A stretch of 64,000 bases of DNA from Branchiostoma lanceolatum (Eukaryota; Chordata; Leptocardii; Amphioxiformes; Branchiostomatidae), in contig NC_089738.1 of the NCBI RefSeq assembly GCF_035083965.1, forward strand, positions 10,380,734 to 10,444,733, read 5' to 3'. Under the pieces are notes generated by a model that did not search any database, was not told the origin of the DNA, and saw only the letters and a program-made list of their open reading frames with translations. Both the position numbers and the translations under genes were made by a program. Positions 23,889 through 35,238 of the stretch are shown here, piece after piece. Position 1 is the stretch's first letter. Every line of letters starts with the position of its first letter.

Positions 23889-26800
23889 TTGGCGCGTGAC
23901 CCAAAACTTCCTAAGATGGCGGAGCCTGACGAAAAATCGCCTCTTGTGGCGAGAAGAAGAAACTCCTCTGAAGACGACGAAGAGCTGACGGGATGCGGCG
24001 CCAGCGCAGCCTGCGATCCCAGGAGAACCTTGCATCGGTTCCTGGTGCTTTGGCTCATATGTTTCCTCAGTTTTGGTGAGTTTTTCACTTACGGATATCA
24101 ATGAAGGGGGGGGGGGATAATTTTATACATGTACTCCCAGTCTCGTGATTGTTTTGTCCGTACGTCCTTGGAACAGACAAAAAAGTTTGAAACGGTACTG
24201 TTACCGTGATGAAATGTTCCATTCCCAAAGTGGTATAGTATTATTTAAACTATATTTTATCCCAAATATAAACAAGAGTCCGTAGGACACAATTCTCCGT
24301 GAAGTATTTATAGTATGTAACGTTGGGTAACCTAAATTCGTGGGGTACTTAAATTCGGGATTTTTCGAAAACGGGGTATTTAGGGATATGTGCTAGATGC
24401 AACATCAGTAATACCGCTAGAAATGCAAACTTGACAGACTAACGTATTCAGAACACTGTCTGAAAAGCTTCGATAAGCATGCAATTAGAAGGCGACGAGG
24501 ACAAAAACTCTCCGTCCCTTATTGGAACAGTCTGAGGGCTTCGTGGGAGACTCACACTACATCGTTGTCGGCTGGTTTATAAGACAAATGTCACATCCTC
24601 TTACTGCTAAACACAATCATTTACAAGACAACTTATTTTCTTAAAATTGCTGACCTGCAATTGGACTCTAAGTGTGATCAATCATCAAAACCCCTCTTTG
24701 TTGCTACAACCTACGGCACGTGTATTTTCCCGCCGCCATATTGTTAACCAGAATCCTGTTGTCAAGCAGACGACAAAGGTTTGTGAGGAACACGTTTTTG
24801 TCTAAATGTTGCGTGTGATTGTGGACTGAGGACGATATTTTCCTCAAAGTTTGCTCCTAACACAACAAGGCATGCATGGACATAGTAGTATTATCAATGC
24901 TACGACATCCGGCTAACTTGCCATGAATAATGTACACGTTGCCATTACGGTGAATGTCGACTTTGACGTTCTATAACTACCGACTCAACACACGGGTTGT
25001 TCCCGTAGACCTGATGTGTGCGGTACGGCCGTTTTTTCGTGTATTTTTTTTACTTGGACACGTCTATATCCATAGCACTCTCCTCAAGCCAAGGATGGAA
25101 CGAATAGCTGCTGTATAAAATGTGATTAGCGGTAAGACATTCAAGACGAATCTTCTCTCCCGAATTAATGTGCCCCCCTGTCCGACAGCACCTTTATTGT
25201 GCGTGCGGCGGACGGTAGTTTCAAGTTGAAATATTATGGTGTCAGCACGACTAGAGACAAAATCTACCACATATATGATTAGTGCAAAGATTGTACATGA
25301 TACTGACAGAATAATAGAAAAAAAGGATGGTTTATTGTTCTGCTAGATTGATTTCAGTCAACCATTATCGGAAAAATCCCGAATTTAGGTTACCCAACGT
25401 TACAAGTATTGACCCAAACAAATTGCATCTCTGCACAGTCCAAGTAGTGTTTTAGAGCAAGTAAAGAAAAAAGTGTTTGTTTATCTTTTTCTTTCAATAC
25501 AGGAGTGGTCAACCTGCTGAAAAGTATGTTTTTACAGCATGGCACAGATGGGATCTAGAAATTCCGGGAAAAGTCACAAAGTTAGATCTAGATGGCCCCT
25601 TTTCAATTATCAACGAACCATTCAGCCTTACAACTAAGATGTATCAGAAATCACAAATATGCTGTAAATCCTCTTTCCACAATTTATTGCAGGCCGGCCT
25701 GATCTATAGCTATCAAGCTATTTGCAATAAAAAAAAGGCTAATTTATATTATCGTAACATTTTACGAAGGTCAAAGGTCACCGGATCTAACCACCCGGAA
25801 GTGACACTGGCGTGCGCACTTTTCTGAGAGATATTTCTCAACAATCTTTTATCCCCTGCGTAAACTTTTTACATTGTCACAGCCTACGTATTATAAACTA
25901 CAAGTGTGGTAAGTTTGAAGGACAAGAGATTTGCCATTTTTACACTGTGCGTAAAAGTGCATCGTCCGTCCCGTGCGCACATACTGTATGCAAGTTGCGA
26001 GTGGACACGGTATACTTAATACACAGACTGGAGGTCACTATGCACATGTTCGCAGCTAAAACTCACAATTCCCGTTGCCGCATTGGTATGTAACTTGGTA
26101 TATCGTTTGCTAGGTTGCGTGTGGTGATGCACGTTGTCTATTTTTCAATGTAACAGTGACTATACGATCACAGCAAGTAAGAGGGATTTATACCCCGTAT
26201 CTGCCTGAAGTATTCCAGTCATGCATAACGGATTATAACATGGTCCCTATGGCAGGGCAGTGGGACATAGCATTAATTATAGGGGTGCAATTACGATATT
26301 GGATTGACGTTTAAAGTAGTTATGGTGTAAGAAAGCTATTGTGCAACACCACGCCGAACCAGGCAAACGATATGCCAAGTTACACACCAATGCGACAACT
26401 GGATCGTGAGTTGTAGCTGCGAACGCGCAAACAAATGCATTCCGAATACTCCCAGAAGGAGGTCATCCTCCTTCCCGGAGTAAAAAAATTGAAGCAAGTT
26501 TATTTGCAGATATGGTGACATTTTGGTTACTATGTGTTCTATCATTTCAGGAAGTTATTTCTGCTATGACAACCCAGCAGCCCTCCAATCCCAAATCAAA
26601 AAGGTAAGTACACTGTGTACATATACTACTTCCAGGGGTTTTTCTAGAAAAATTGCATAAGAGGGAGCACACACTGGTGAAGGAGTGAATTCTATGTATC
26701 TGTGGAAGATTTGATAATTTGCTGAGTGAAGGCTGTATGCTGGATATTAAGCTGTATGCTGAAGGCTGTATGCTGGATATTAAGCTGTATGCTGGCTGTA

Positions 26801-29800
26801 TTCTGGATATTAAATCAACCACGCTGCCTGGGTGGTCTTGTATTGCCGTTGCAATTTGAATAAAATAGGATATTAAGCTAACATCTGAATTCGACAAGGG
26901 GGCGCTGGGCTGAAACAAGAGGGTGCAGCACCCCTCTTTTCTGATTTAGATAAACCCCTGACTTCTGTAATTGTTAATACTAGTAGTAACGGCATATTGG
27001 TGGTGTCATGAAGTCACAATGGAGAGGTCACCATGAAAACCACAATAATAAAGCCACTGGAAAAGTTTAAAGATTTACAGTGTATGGTGAGATCCTGTCA
27101 TGTTGACTGTTATCTTTAAGCAAGGACATTATATAGTGTCCTTTCTTAAAGACATCAAGACGGAAAGCAATTTTTGACATTCAATAGACTGTATTTGATG
27201 CTGTATGCTCTTGTGCCCCTCATTGATTATACCTACAGTGAGGATTTGGTGATACAGCTAGAGCAATGGTTTTGGTTTGAAGCAGATCACTGTATTCTCG
27301 TAGTGAAATGCTTTGCTACAAAACTACAGTTCATTAATTTTCAATTCAACATTCACCAAAAGTCTTGTTCTTTCAATTAGTAGTAGGGATGCCTGTAGTA
27401 TGGATAGAATCAGAATATGATGTAAACTGACATAACTATTTTTCTAGTGTAGATTTGTTGTTGTTGGATAGAATTTAAATTTCATGAAATATGAAACTCT
27501 CTGTTGTGTAACTTCTGAAAATATCTATTGGAAAAGAACACCCCCTTCTGGAGTTTTGGACTAGCCTGAGTACCATCCTCCGTAGTGACCGCTGGCTAAA
27601 AAAAAAAAAAAAAATTGCTTGCTAACCATTTACCATCCTACGTAGTGACCACTACAGTTGATGGTACTCAGGCTAGTTTTGGACCCCTGTAGGAGTTAGA
27701 CAGAAAGCCCTTGCTTGTACGATTCAATAGGATGTATCTGTTTTGTTTAATTGGAATGAAAGGAGGAATGAATGAATGAATGAATGAATAAATGCAGAAA
27801 CAAAAAGAAGGAATGAACAAATGAATGCATTAATTAATCATTTGATCGATAAGTGTTTTTATTTACTTATTTTGATTTACCACATTTTGTGGAAGGATTG
27901 ACATAACAGGTGAACTATCACCTTTTCAAGATGTCATCCCAGACCGGACTGTAAGATTTGGACCATCGCACACCGGGGCATGCCCCTACTCTTTTTCGAG
28001 AGGTGTGGTGGGTTTTTTAACCTGCGCGGGGTGTTGCTCTCCCCAAACACGGGACCTCCATTTAACGTCCTATCCGAGGGACGTCCCTAACCCTAGATGA
28101 GCTAGGTACTCATTTACACCTGAGTGAAGTGAGGAAAGTGCCTTTCCCAAGGGCACAACGTTGGGGCGCAAGTTCGGACATGTCTCTGGGCGCACCTGGG
28201 ATTAGATCCCGGGACCCATTGTTTGACAGCCGCGTGCTCTACAGTTGCGCCACACGACGCCACATGACGATTTTGACATTTGACGTTTTATTTTTCAGGA
28301 CATGCATGTAAACACAGGATCTTTCATGACCCTGTATGCCTGGTACTCCTGGCCAAACGTCGTCCTCTGCTTCTTTGGGGGATTTCTGCTGGACAGAGTA
28401 TTTGGTATCAGGTAAGATATTAGAATAGACTTGATAAACACATGGAACATCGCCCAGTAGTCTACAACTACAAAGCATTAGACTGCCCTCACAAGCCTGG
28501 AATCATGATCCATGCAGTAAAGAGATGATCGGCCTAAATTGGAATATGACCTTCCTACCTGGCCGAAAGGATCTACTCTACTCCACTCTATACCAAGCTG
28601 TATCTGTCACAATGTACAGTAGAGTTGTGAATAAAAAACGTCAAGAGATATTTTTAATGTTGGAAATTGAATCAAGTCCATCAAGAAAATAAGATTTTAA
28701 GTCGTTACTGTTTCATTTTCAAACCTATTTGTATGAATAGTTCACATTTGAACTTGTGAGACTTTTCAAATTCCTTATCAAAGACTGACATTTCATTTTA
28801 CTTTTTTTTCCAGACTTGGAACCATCATCTTCAGTTTGTTTGTACTAGCTGGGCAGGTAAGAATAAAGCACACACTTTTTATTGGTACTCAAGTGTAAAA
28901 TAGGATAGAGTGACAATCTAACTAAACACCTGGGCCCTACATTGCCAAGAACCGCTAGACAGAGGAAAACCTGGAGTCTGACAAGGGAGGGGTTCCTTCA
29001 AAGGAGTGATAACACCCTGGAACGATGATGATGATGTCATTTAACATGAGGCAGGGCTCGAAATTCATTTTTAGAAATAGGTGCACTGGTGCACCCAACC
29101 AAAAAAATTAGGTGCACAGAAAAACTTTTGGGTGCGCCACTTGGGTGAAGAAAGTTGAACGTCAGCAAAACATAAGTTTGATGCCACTGACTCTCTTAAG
29201 AACTTCAATCTGTAATTCTACCCAGATTTCAAATTTCAACCAAGCAATAAATCAAGTAAAGTACAGCAAAAGGTTATATTGCTTTTTCTGATACTTACAT
29301 TTCAAGAATATTCTTTATGCTAGTGTACAAGAGAACCATCACCCTATATATAATATATATATATATATATAGTACAAAATTATCTAGGTGCACCAGTGCA
29401 CCCACAGTCAAAAATTAGGTGCACATTTTGGGTGTACATGGGTGCACATGCACCCACTATTTCGAGCCCTGTGAGGCATACATGGAAATTAGAACATAGA
29501 AGTGCTTGGTGGCTTTCATTAATGCTGTATGCTCATATTCCCCTCATTGATTATACCCACAGTGAGGATTTGGTGATACAGCTAGAGCAATGGTTTTGGT
29601 TTGAATCAGATCACTGCATTCTCATAGTGAACTGCTTTGCTTCAAAACTACAATCTACGTGTACAATACTTCTTTTCTATTCAACATTTGCCAAAAACCT
29701 TTATTTCATTTAACTTGAGTTGCAACTTAAAAATGTTAAGAAACCAAATATGATGTAAATTTATAATCATTATCATTTATTTTCCCAGTGTGTATTTGCC

Positions 29801-32800
29801 GTTGGTGCTCAACTGAACCTTTTCTGGCTTATGGAAGCTGGGAGATTTGTCTTTGGGTGAGTACTGCACATGTAAATGCATTTAAGTTTGTGGTTTTTAT
29901 TTTGCGCTAATGGGAAAATGGAGTGTTCCCGGTGGTTTTAATTTCGCGGCAGTGCTATATATAGTCACATACTGCTACAGAATTGGACAAAAATGTTCGT
30001 GGTGCACATGGTTTTAAGTTCGCGGTGAAACAGTAACCGCAAAAACCGTGAACATAAAACCACCACAAACATTTCTGCATTTACAGTAGATGGAAAAAAA
30101 AAGCATTTGAAAAATATTCACTTCTGTGATACCTTTGATACGATGTTGACCTCAATGCAAAATCATTTTGATATTATTGGTGTCTCGGTTACAATCATTG
30201 AACGCATACTCAGATTCATTTCAGCCTTTGCTTTAGAATGCTAAATTTCTGTGTACTTTATTTAGATTACTGAAAGTTCAGGAAATAGTTTGTTAGCATG
30301 TGTTGGTCTAGACTCTTTAAGTTTAAAGCATGGAAACATTTGCAATTGCTATATATTTCTATTTGTACCATGAAATATTGGATTGTTGGCGCTCTTTCTC
30401 ATTTTAGCCTTGGAAGTGACTCCTTGGCTATAGCCCAGAACAACTATGCTGTCCTCTGGTTTAAGAATAAAGAACTAAACATGGCTTGTGGTCTTCAAGT
30501 TAGCATTTCCAGAGTGGTAAGCCATAGACTAGACTAAAATGTGTATGATAACAAAGACACACTGCATTGGCAGCAATTCAAATTCTTCAGACTTAGTTTG
30601 GCTATCTTAAAAAGTTGCAATCAGCTTTAAAAAAGAGGCTGAATTTTGTAATGTTTCTTGAATTAGAAATTTTATATCAGTCCTGTGGTCTATCTTTGGA
30701 TTGCTGTTCAAAAGTGTTACAACCTGGCCTGTCTCCAGCTTTGAATTTTTTTCTATACTGCTCATTGTTTGAGAGCCCACTTGGTAATTTTCATTGTTAA
30801 ATGTGTCATTTTGATCTTAAAGAAAATACCTTTTTTATCAATTTCATGTCATGAAGTTCAAATCTTTGTCTGTCCACAACAGGAAAATATCCATCCTGGG
30901 ACAGATAGACAGGTCCTGGAGATAGCCCTGGTTATACCTATACCATGAGGTGGCAGCTTCTTGTAAGGTTCTTTTATTCCTGCATGTCTATGGTGCACTG
31001 CTAACCTGTCCCTTCAACCTCTGTGCTTGCAGGATTGGTGGCGAGTCCCTGGCTGTTGCACAGAACACGTACGCTGTGACCTGGTTCAGGGGGAAAGAGT
31101 TGAACATGGTGTTTGGGCTCCAGCTCAGTTTCTCTCGAGTTGTGAGTATTTTTGATAAAATCTGGTCATCAAGTTGATGGGAAAACAACCTTGCGCTTCC
31201 TGGCTCCTGTTACTCTTAAGTTTTTATAGTCTTTCATTATCATCATCAACATTTTTCTGTCCCTCTCATTGTTTGGGAGCCTATGTTAATTTTGATTTTT
31301 GTTGTTTAATCTGATAAGAAAGTACATTTTCATCAAATTCATGTCATAAAGTTTAGATTTTTGAATGGATGGGGTGCAATTTTGTATCTGTACCAACAAG
31401 AAAATTTCCGTCCTCGGATGGAGGGACAGGACCTGGAGACAGGCCTGCAAGGGGGCCACAAAATTATTTTGAATTTGTCTACACATTCTGCAAAATCCTG
31501 CATGTACTTGAATGTGTACATTAGTGGCTGATTCAATGAACTTGTGAATTCATGTCAGTTGTCAATATAATTGATATACCAAAGTGACATCAAAGTGGCT
31601 AACCAGGCTTGCTACATGTAATAACTTGTGCAACAGCTAGTCATAATAAAAATAATCAATCCAAACATTTTTTTTAGCAAACCTTTGCATGTGGGTGCAT
31701 GTACATGTGGTGTTGTCGTCCCCATAGTCACAACGCATGCATTTTTTTAAACTTAAAGTTTTGTTGCTTTTGTTTTTTGCACAGTTATACTTTACGAAAA
31801 GTTGTATTTTTAGTCATTTTTACTTGATCTAATCAAGTCTTTTAATTTCCACTCCAGGGTAGTACAGTGAACATGAATGTGATGAGCCCGGTGTACCAGT
31901 GGATATCTGGTTATGTAGGGGAGGGGTACCTAACCCTGGGGTACGCGCTGTGGGTGGGGGCAGGGACCTGTGTACTCTCTCTGCTCTGTGGCCTGCTGCT
32001 GGGGTACTACGACAAGAGGGCTGCACGGATACTCAAGAGAGATGCCGGGAAAACTGGTTAGTGAGGACCTTCAGTTTGTTTTATCTTTGTAAAGGGATTC
32101 ATTCATCCGTTGATGAAGGTTAGACATCCAGATAATGACTTAAACTGAAAAAAAGTAACAGTACTCAAGCAACTGGATAAAATTTGGAAACTCCCAGTTT
32201 TTTATCCAGTTGCTTGAGGAACTGTTACATGTACATGTACCTTGTGATTCATTCATTCATTCTGTTCATTCATGCATTCATTTGTTTATCCATTCATCCA
32301 TTCATTCCTTCATTCAAATGTTTTCTTATTGAGTATAGTTCTATTACATGTACCAAGGAGGTTATATAGTCTATATAAGCTCCTTGCATGTACAAACATG
32401 TACATACATGTACAATAGAGGGTACTTGAATACTGTTACTGGCTTTTCTCTCTGTCTGTGTGTTTTCCCACTATTCCCAAATATACTCAATACATCAATG
32501 CCATATACATTTGTACATCCTCAGTGCTGCTATTTTGGTTGAAGAGCAGTATGGATCAGGGAGTGAAGTCTTCCATCTTTTTTCCCATTCTAGGTGAGGT
32601 AATCCGGATAACTGATGTGAAGGACTTCCCAGCTACATTCTGGCTCATCACAGTCATCTGTGTGGCTTACTACGTGGCCGTGTTCCCCTTCATCGGACTG
32701 GGGCTGTGAGTTCAATGCACTACATAACAGAGACTGACATGATCCTAAAATGCTTTGTTAACATTGTTGATTAAATCTGCAATACTTGCACAATACAATT

Positions 32801-35238
32801 ATTACAATATATCAAATGCTGTGAAAATTGATAGAAAGGATGTTCACTTATTCAGCATTATCATTTTTCTACAGTGTTTTCTTTGAAGAGAAGTTTGATC
32901 TGGACCCAACTTCAGCCAATGCTGTGAACAGGTTAGTACATGTAAAGATATTGAATGTATAATTAGATGTTTTAGAGGACTTTTAGAAGCCCAGGTTTTG
33001 TATACTTCATCTATTGCACCCCTTGTTATGGTGTCATTGTACACTATGGTGGGAAGAACATGTTCTTGGTGATCCTAGCCTTCCTTCTGAAAATGTGTTT
33101 TTTGGCAACACCTCAAGGTCGAAGCCAATAATACCTCACTGTTTGTTTTCGCAGTTTGGTGTACATCATCTCTGCCGGTGCGTCCCCTGTACTGGGGTTC
33201 CTGGTAGACAGGACGGGGAAGAACGTGTTCTGGGTGATCCTGGCCATTCTTGTGACCCTGGCCTGTCACATGATGTTAGCCTTCACCTTCTGGAACCCCT
33301 ACATAGCCATGAGCATCATGGGAGTGTCCTACTCACTCCTGGCTTGTGCACTCTGGCCTATTGTTGGTGGGTGTTCTTTTATATGTATAATATGTAAGTT
33401 ATATGTATATGTGATATGTATGTGATATGCATATACATGTATGAGTGTTCTTTTATATGTATGTATGTATCTATCAACTTGAAGCTAAAATTTTTATAGA
33501 ATGTGTTCAAAGTTTTTCTTTTTTATTACCAACGCTAGCCATGAAAGTTAGGTAGAAACATACCATAGTGACATTACTTTGTGGATATTGTTTCATACAT
33601 TTGGTATGCATGAAAGTTTGAAAAATAAAGAAACGCACTGTTTTTACAGTCGTTAGATTTTTAATAGAAAACATCAAAGAAGTACTATCAATAAAACATC
33701 AAGAATAGCTTAGTATGGCAGTAGAACTTGCCGCTTTCATATCTGTGGTCCTGGACATACTGTGATCTTGACTTTTCGGTGGAAGGTAGATCTTGATATA
33801 AGGTAGAAGTGGTGTGTGTTTGGGCTCACTATCAACTTGCTATGGAACTACAGTGCAGGGATGTTTTTGTAGCAATCATGTACAGTATATAGTGTGAATT
33901 GATTTTTTTTGTTCTTGTAGCATTTATAATCCCAGAGAACCAGTTGGGAACAGCCTATGGCTTCATGCAGTCCATCCAGAACCTGGGCCTGGCTGTGATC
34001 TCCATCGTGGCGGGGTCTATAGTAGACCAGAAGGGATACCTGCTGCTGGAGGTGTTTTTCCTGGCCTGGCTGTGTCTGGCTCTCATCGCAGGAGTAGTGC
34101 TGTATCTGGTAGATGCAGTCAGAGGTGAGTTATACTGACATTAAGGCAAGAGAATGTGTTATTGTTGGTAAGCTTCAATTTTCATTCAGAACAGTTGCAA
34201 AACGGTGTGTAGTGTGAATTATACCCAAGCTAATGTGTTAGCCATAGTGTAGTTATACCCGCTATACAATACAGATCCTTGACAACTAAGATAAGCCGAG
34301 AAGACAATACAAAAATAGATAACCAATATTACTAATATGGATTAAAGCATAATATGTACCATAGATAAAACAGGATGCTGGAAATTGTACCAAAATTGTA
34401 TCATTGTAAACTTTCTTGAAGAGGAGTTCTTAAGGTTGGACAATATATTGACATGGCCAGATTTGCTGTTTATTTAAAACATCTTTTGAAAATAGATTCA
34501 AATTTTGCCTTTGACTTGCTGACATCTCCGTAACAGGACTTTTGTAACATTTCAACATTTGTGTACTTTAGGAGGAGCTCTGAACATGTCTACATGGGAA
34601 AGGGACGCACAAGAAGAGGCGGAAGAGAAGGCCAAAGCAGAGCAGGACGAAAGAGTCAGATTTAAACCTCGCTCTGCTTTTGCACTGAGGAACAGGTTTG
34701 TGTTAGTTTTCCTGGTTTTTCTGTCTGTTTAAGAAATCATAAAAAGATTTTTGTTTTTGAATCATCAATATTTAAAGGATTTGCAATGTAAAATTGAGAC
34801 TACATGTAGCAGAGTCAGATGAGAATGTAAGTAGCTGTTCGAGTGCATTGCTGTATTATTTTTGCATTACTGTAAATGCATTTACTTGAAATTTGCTGTG
34901 GTTTTATGTTGTGGTTAGAGGGAAAAGGAGGTTTTCACAGTGTTTGAGGTAGTACAGTAGGAGTAGGGGGCCCAATCAGGTCCTGACTGCAATAGATTGT
35001 GTAACACAGGCTTCATATGTCACATGTACAGATTTTTAGAAAGATCATACTAGTCATAACAGTATATTTATAACAAAGTGCAATCTTTAGAAGTAGTAAC
35101 TTTGTAAAACTGATTCTAGGAGAACCTGTTTCCATGCTTTTTGTTCCCTTCAGGTTCTACTCCCGTATTGGTGCCAAGCTGCCAGACCATTTTGACATCC
35201 ACACCTCTAGTTTCTTCAGAAGAGGAGTTACTCAGTAG
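23889..35238 (+). CDS. MFSD1: MFSD1, lysosomal major facilitator transporter
   Basis: Exons: 23889/23916-24075, 26551-26603, 28299-28411, 28814-28856, 29789-29856, 30408-30516 (6a) or 31033-31141 (6b), 31858-32056, 32594-32705, 32875-32931, 33155-33366, 33921-34124, 34572-34695, 35154-35238. From ATG 23916 (MAEPDEKSPLV) the product is 512 residues; ATG 23889 adds nine. The MFSD1 signature is clear: SYFCYDNPAALQ, YAWYSWPNVVLCFFGGF, GSTVNMN, YYVAVFPFIGLG, ALWPIVAFIIPE, GTAYGFMQSIQNLGLA. Twelve membrane helices are expected for the family. In mammals MFSD1 works with GLMP in the lysosomal membrane and exports dipeptides. The acidic N-terminus with EKSPLV fits a dileucine-type sorting signal. Exon 6 is duplicated (separate entries). 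The introns are rich in small transposons. Confidence 0.95.
24317..25403. mobile_element. Non-autonomous DNA transposon with 23-bp perfect terminal inverted repeats
   Basis: The ends 24317-24339 and 25381-25403 are exact reverse complements (GTAACGTTGGGTAACC...); the next inner bases (CGGGATTTTTC / GAAAAATCCCG) also pair. The 1.09-kb interior has no transposase. It lies in MFSD1 intron 1. A target-site duplication is not obvious. Confidence 0.75.
26731..26813. repeat. Short minisatellite (GGCTGTATGCTGGATATTAA)
   Basis: Three to four imperfect copies of GGCTGTATGCTGGATATTAA with shortened variants, in MFSD1 intron 2. Confidence 0.7.
27187..27345. repeat. Duplicated intronic segment, copy 1
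   Basis: About 140 bases (ATGCTGTATGCTC.. to ..CTTTGCT.CAAAACTACA) are closely similar to 29519-29655. The two lie in different MFSD1 introns. Both are open in one frame (YTYSEDLVIQLEQW and YTHSEDLVIQLEQW), but substitutions are mostly replacement changes, so I read a repeat rather than an exon. Confidence 0.65.
27562..27676. mobile_element. MITE with 16-17-bp inverted repeats and 8-bp target duplication
   Basis: Inverted ends TAGCCTGAGTACCATC / GATGGTACTCAGGCTA(G) flank a 115-bp element with a poly-A core. TTTTGGAC occurs at 27554-27561 and 27677-27684, an 8-bp duplication typical of hAT elements. It lies in MFSD1 intron 2. Confidence 0.8.
27965..28261 (-). mobile_element. tRNA-headed SINE
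   Basis: Read on the minus strand, 28261-28189 is tRNA-like: box A TGTGGCGCAACTGTAGAGCA and a box-B-like GGGATCTAATCCC about 45 bases on, with only a partial acceptor stem. The body continues to a 3' domain (GAGTAGGGGCATGCCCCGGTGTGC) related to that of the 53697-54050 SINE. It ends about 35 bases before MFSD1 exon 28299-28411. Confidence 0.7.
29054..29470. mobile_element. hAT-like non-autonomous element
   Basis: Ends GGGCTCGAAAT... and ...ATTTCGAGCCCT are inverted repeats. The subterminal parts (GTGCACTGGTGCACCC) also fold back. Flanks ATGAGGCA (29046-29053) and GTGAGGCA (29471-29478) look like an 8-bp target duplication with one change. A TA microsatellite lies inside. In MFSD1 intron 4. 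Confidence 0.75.
29519..29690. repeat. Duplicated intronic segment, copy 2
   Basis: Partner of the segment at 27187-27345. Similarity extends weakly 3' (ATTCAACATT..CCAAAA in both). It sits just 5' of MFSD1 exon 29789-29856. Confidence 0.65.
30408..30516 (+). CDS. MFSD1: MFSD1 alternative exon 6a (divergent version)
   Basis: 109 bp flanked by TTTTAG and GTAAGC. It encodes (G)LGSDSLAIAQNNYAVLW.. through SISRV, the segment around the fourth to fifth membrane helices. Compared with 6b, 25 of 37 residues are identical; it has S for G, N for T, L for T and AC for VF. The start and end phases match exon 6b exactly. If both were included the frame would break, because 6a ends in phase 0 whereas 6b needs two preceding bases. 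Confidence 0.85.
31033..31141 (+). CDS. MFSD1: MFSD1 alternative exon 6b (canonical version)
   Basis: 109 bp flanked by TTGCAG and GTGAGT. It encodes (G)IGGESLAVAQNTYAVTW.. through SFSRV, which is closer to the vertebrate MFSD1 segment (GGESLAVAQNTYAVSW) than 6a is. Downstream intron sequence resembles that after 6a (30836-30935 against 31332-31450), showing that the exon was duplicated together with its flank. Confidence 0.88.
32111..32230. repeat. Foldback repeat in MFSD1 intron 7
   Basis: TAACAGTACTCAAGCAACTGGATAA and its near reverse complement (TTATCCAGTTGCTTGAGGAACTGTTA) form a hairpin of about 25-bp arms. The element begins with the GTTAGACATCCAGATAA module shared with 19984-20030. 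Confidence 0.7.
32995..33092 (+). pseudogene. Decayed duplicate of MFSD1 exon 10
   Basis: The stretch aligns with the first part of exon 33155-33366: VYFIYCTP.. for VYIISAGASP and GKNMFLVILAFLL for GKNVFWVILAILV. A preceding CCCAG resembles an acceptor, but the aligned frame does not fit the phase of exon 9 and similarity stops without a donor. It is best read as a non-functional partial duplication within intron 9. Confidence 0.6.
33715..33870. repeat. Dispersed repeat fragment
   Basis: Shares CTG..CGTGCTGTG(A/G)TCTTG..TTTTCGGTGG-type words and GCTATGGAACTACAGTG with the 4780-4880 part of the element at 4535-5340. It lies in MFSD1 intron 10. Confidence 0.5.

Noticed and set aside
28189..28261. 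tRNA gene on the minus strand
   Set aside because: About 73 bases with box A, but the acceptor stem has mismatches, box B is imperfect and a SINE body follows.
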